The notes under the pieces: model-generated
What the model saw: only the letters and a program-made list of their open reading frames with translations
The model's database searches: none
What the model was told of the DNA's origin: nothing
Part shown: positions 63,155 through 64,000 of the stretch, in pieces
Layout of the letters: each line of letters begins with the position of its first letter
How positions within the stretch are numbered: position 1 is the stretch's first letter
Origin: Arcanobacterium wilhelmae
Lineage (GTDB): Bacteria > Actinomycetota > Actinomycetes > Actinomycetales > Actinomycetaceae
DNA: 64,000 nucleotides
Direction: 5' to 3'
Assembly: GCF_029632765.1 (NCBI RefSeq)
Contig: NZ_CP121247.1
Span: 1,302,001 to 1,366,000, forward strand
Translations under genes and position numbers: made by a program

Positions 63155-64000
63155 TTACGCCGACGCCGAGGCGCGGTTTGAGAGCACGAGGGTGGGCTCC
63201 GCCTTCCCGGAGAGCACTTCGCCGCTGATCACGACCTTCTCAACGTCCTCGCGCGAGGGGATCTCAAACATCAGCTCACCAAGCACACGCTCCATGATCG
63301 ATCGCAGGCCACGCGCACCAGTGCCGCGCTCCATCGCCTCCTTCGCGATCGCACTCAAAGCATCGGCCGTCATCTCGAGCTTCACACCGTCGATCTCGAA
63401 CATCTTCTGGTATTGCTTGAGCAGCGCGTTCTTCGGCGTGGTCAAAATCTGAACCAGATCCTCTTCCTCGAGCGGATCGACCACCGCCGTCACTGGCAGG
63501 CGGCCCACGAGCTCAGGGATCAGACCAAACTTGTGCAGATCCTCAGGCGTGACCTCGTGGAAAACTTCCGCACCGCGGTCGGCGTCGTGCAACTCTGCGC
63601 CGAAGCCGATGCCTCGGCGGCCCGTGCGGGAGGAAATAATATCCTCCATGCCCGCAAACGCGCCGGCCACAATGAACAAAATGTTCGACGTATCGAGATC
63701 GATGAACTCTTGCTGTGGATGCTTGCGCCCGCCCTGCGGCGGCACAGAAGCGACCGTACCCTCGATGATCTTCAACAGCGCCTGCTGCACGCCCTCGCCG
63801 GAAACGTCGCGCGTAATCGACGGGTTCTCGCTCTTGCGCGAAATCTTGTCGATCTCGTCGATGTAAATAATGCCGCGCTGGGCACGCGCCACATCGTTAT
63901 CCGCGGCCTGGATGATCTTGAGCAGAATGTTCTCCACATCCTCGCCCACGTAACCGGCCTCGGTGAGCGCAGTGGCGTCTGCAATCGCGAACGGCACGTC
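63155..64000 (-). CDS. clpX: ATP-dependent Clp protease ATP-binding subunit ClpX, C-terminal part
   Basis: Unfoldase of the ClpXP protease. The open frame reaches the window edge, so the N-terminal zinc domain and Walker A are outside. Visible are [25 protein letters not shown], Walker [11 protein letters not shown], the pore loop region and arginine sensor ELVGRLPV, and [15 protein letters not shown]. The stop codon overlaps a degenerate repeat core (63160, CCGACGCCGAGGCGCGG). Confidence 0.97.
   Translation of the reverse strand, partial: DVPFAIADATALTEAGYVGEDVENILLKIIQAADNDVARAQRGIIYIDEIDKISRKSENPSITRDVSGEGVQQALLKIIEGTVASVPPQGGRKHPQQEFIDLDTSNILFIVAGAFAGMEDIISSRTGRRGIGFGAELHDADRGAEVFHEVTPEDLHKFGLIPELVGRLPVTAVVDPLEEEDLVQILTTPKNALLKQYQKMFEIDGVKLEMTADALSAIAKEAMERGTGARGLRSIMERVLGELMFEIPSREDVEKVVISGEVLSGKAEPTLVLSNRASASA

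Noticed and set aside
1..64000. Frequent GATC and GCGATCGC-like words as a further repeat signal
   Set aside because: They occur mostly inside genes in Ile/Asp/Arg codon contexts and are spread evenly, so codon usage explains them; unlike the CCGACGYCGG unit, no longer flanking sequence is shared.

Overview
The window is GC-rich (roughly 60% by eye) and carries the gene order typical of Actinobacteria, running mostly on the minus strand. That order is rpsP-khpA-rimM-trmD-rplS-lepB-rnhB-DUF2469-yraN-comM-dprA-xerC-M23-rpsB-tsf, then pyrH-frr-cdsA-rlmN-dxr-site-2 protease-ispG-GNAT-proS, then rimP-nusA-rnpM-infB-rbfA-truB. Leaderless-looking or GTG starts, FolC, FtsY and SMC features, and fermentative-type FixABCX genes point to a member of the Actinomycetaceae, possibly near Trueperella or Arcanobacterium. 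The family placement is an inference from gene content and base composition, not from a search. No rRNA, tRNA, CRISPR array, prophage or insertion sequence was recognised.

Layout. 1-1577: a wall-associated HAD acid phosphatase whose second tandem HAD repeat lies in another frame and runs off the left edge. 1.8-8.1 kb: translation and transcription operon (rimP to truB). 8.1-8.9 kb: one unknown membrane-anchored protein on the plus strand. 9.1-19.4 kb: proS, a DUF4081-type acetyltransferase, MEP isoprenoid genes (ispG, dxr) around a site-2 protease, a DivIVA-repeat protein, rlmN, cdsA, frr and pyrH. 19.5-24.9 kb: a block between pyrH and tsf that is normally absent from this order, with an S4 RNA-binding protein, an MFS exporter behind an attenuator-like leader, and fixABCX for electron transfer. 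25-32 kb: tsf, rpsB, a degenerate LytM protein, and the DNA-processing operon yraN-comM-dprA-xerC. 32-37 kb: rnhB, lepB, rplS, a trmD-acetyltransferase fusion, rimM, khpA and rpsP. 37-45 kb: a CDF metal exporter, ffh, ftsY, a small membrane protein and smc. 45-50.7 kb: ndk, folC, and ileS under an isoleucine T-box. 50.7-54.3 kb: a Mn/Fe-type ABC importer with a DtxR-like operator pair. 54.4-57.7 kb: SDR, proC, a VbhA/Fic toxin-antitoxin pair and a shortened CofE-like protein. 57.9-64 kb: valS, a DCC-family protein, an acyl-CoA ligase and the end of clpX.

Most of the window is core machinery for translation, secretion, chromosome organisation and precursor synthesis, in tightly packed operons with many 1-4 nt overlaps (TGATG, ATGA, GTGA) and strong hairpin terminators. 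The least explained signals are: (a) a dispersed repeat of about 25-30 bp (core CCGACGYCGG, a short spacer, then AGTTGCG) in more than ten copies in intergenic DNA, over stop codons and in coding linkers; (b) a shared 28-bp-phased pair of TTTTCCACA boxes upstream of both the yraN-comM-dprA-xerC operon and the LytM gene; (c) a TrmD-GNAT fusion; (d) an N-terminal LAXTG-like sorting motif on the frame-broken tandem phosphatase; and (e) 30-bp direct repeats flanking the Fic module.
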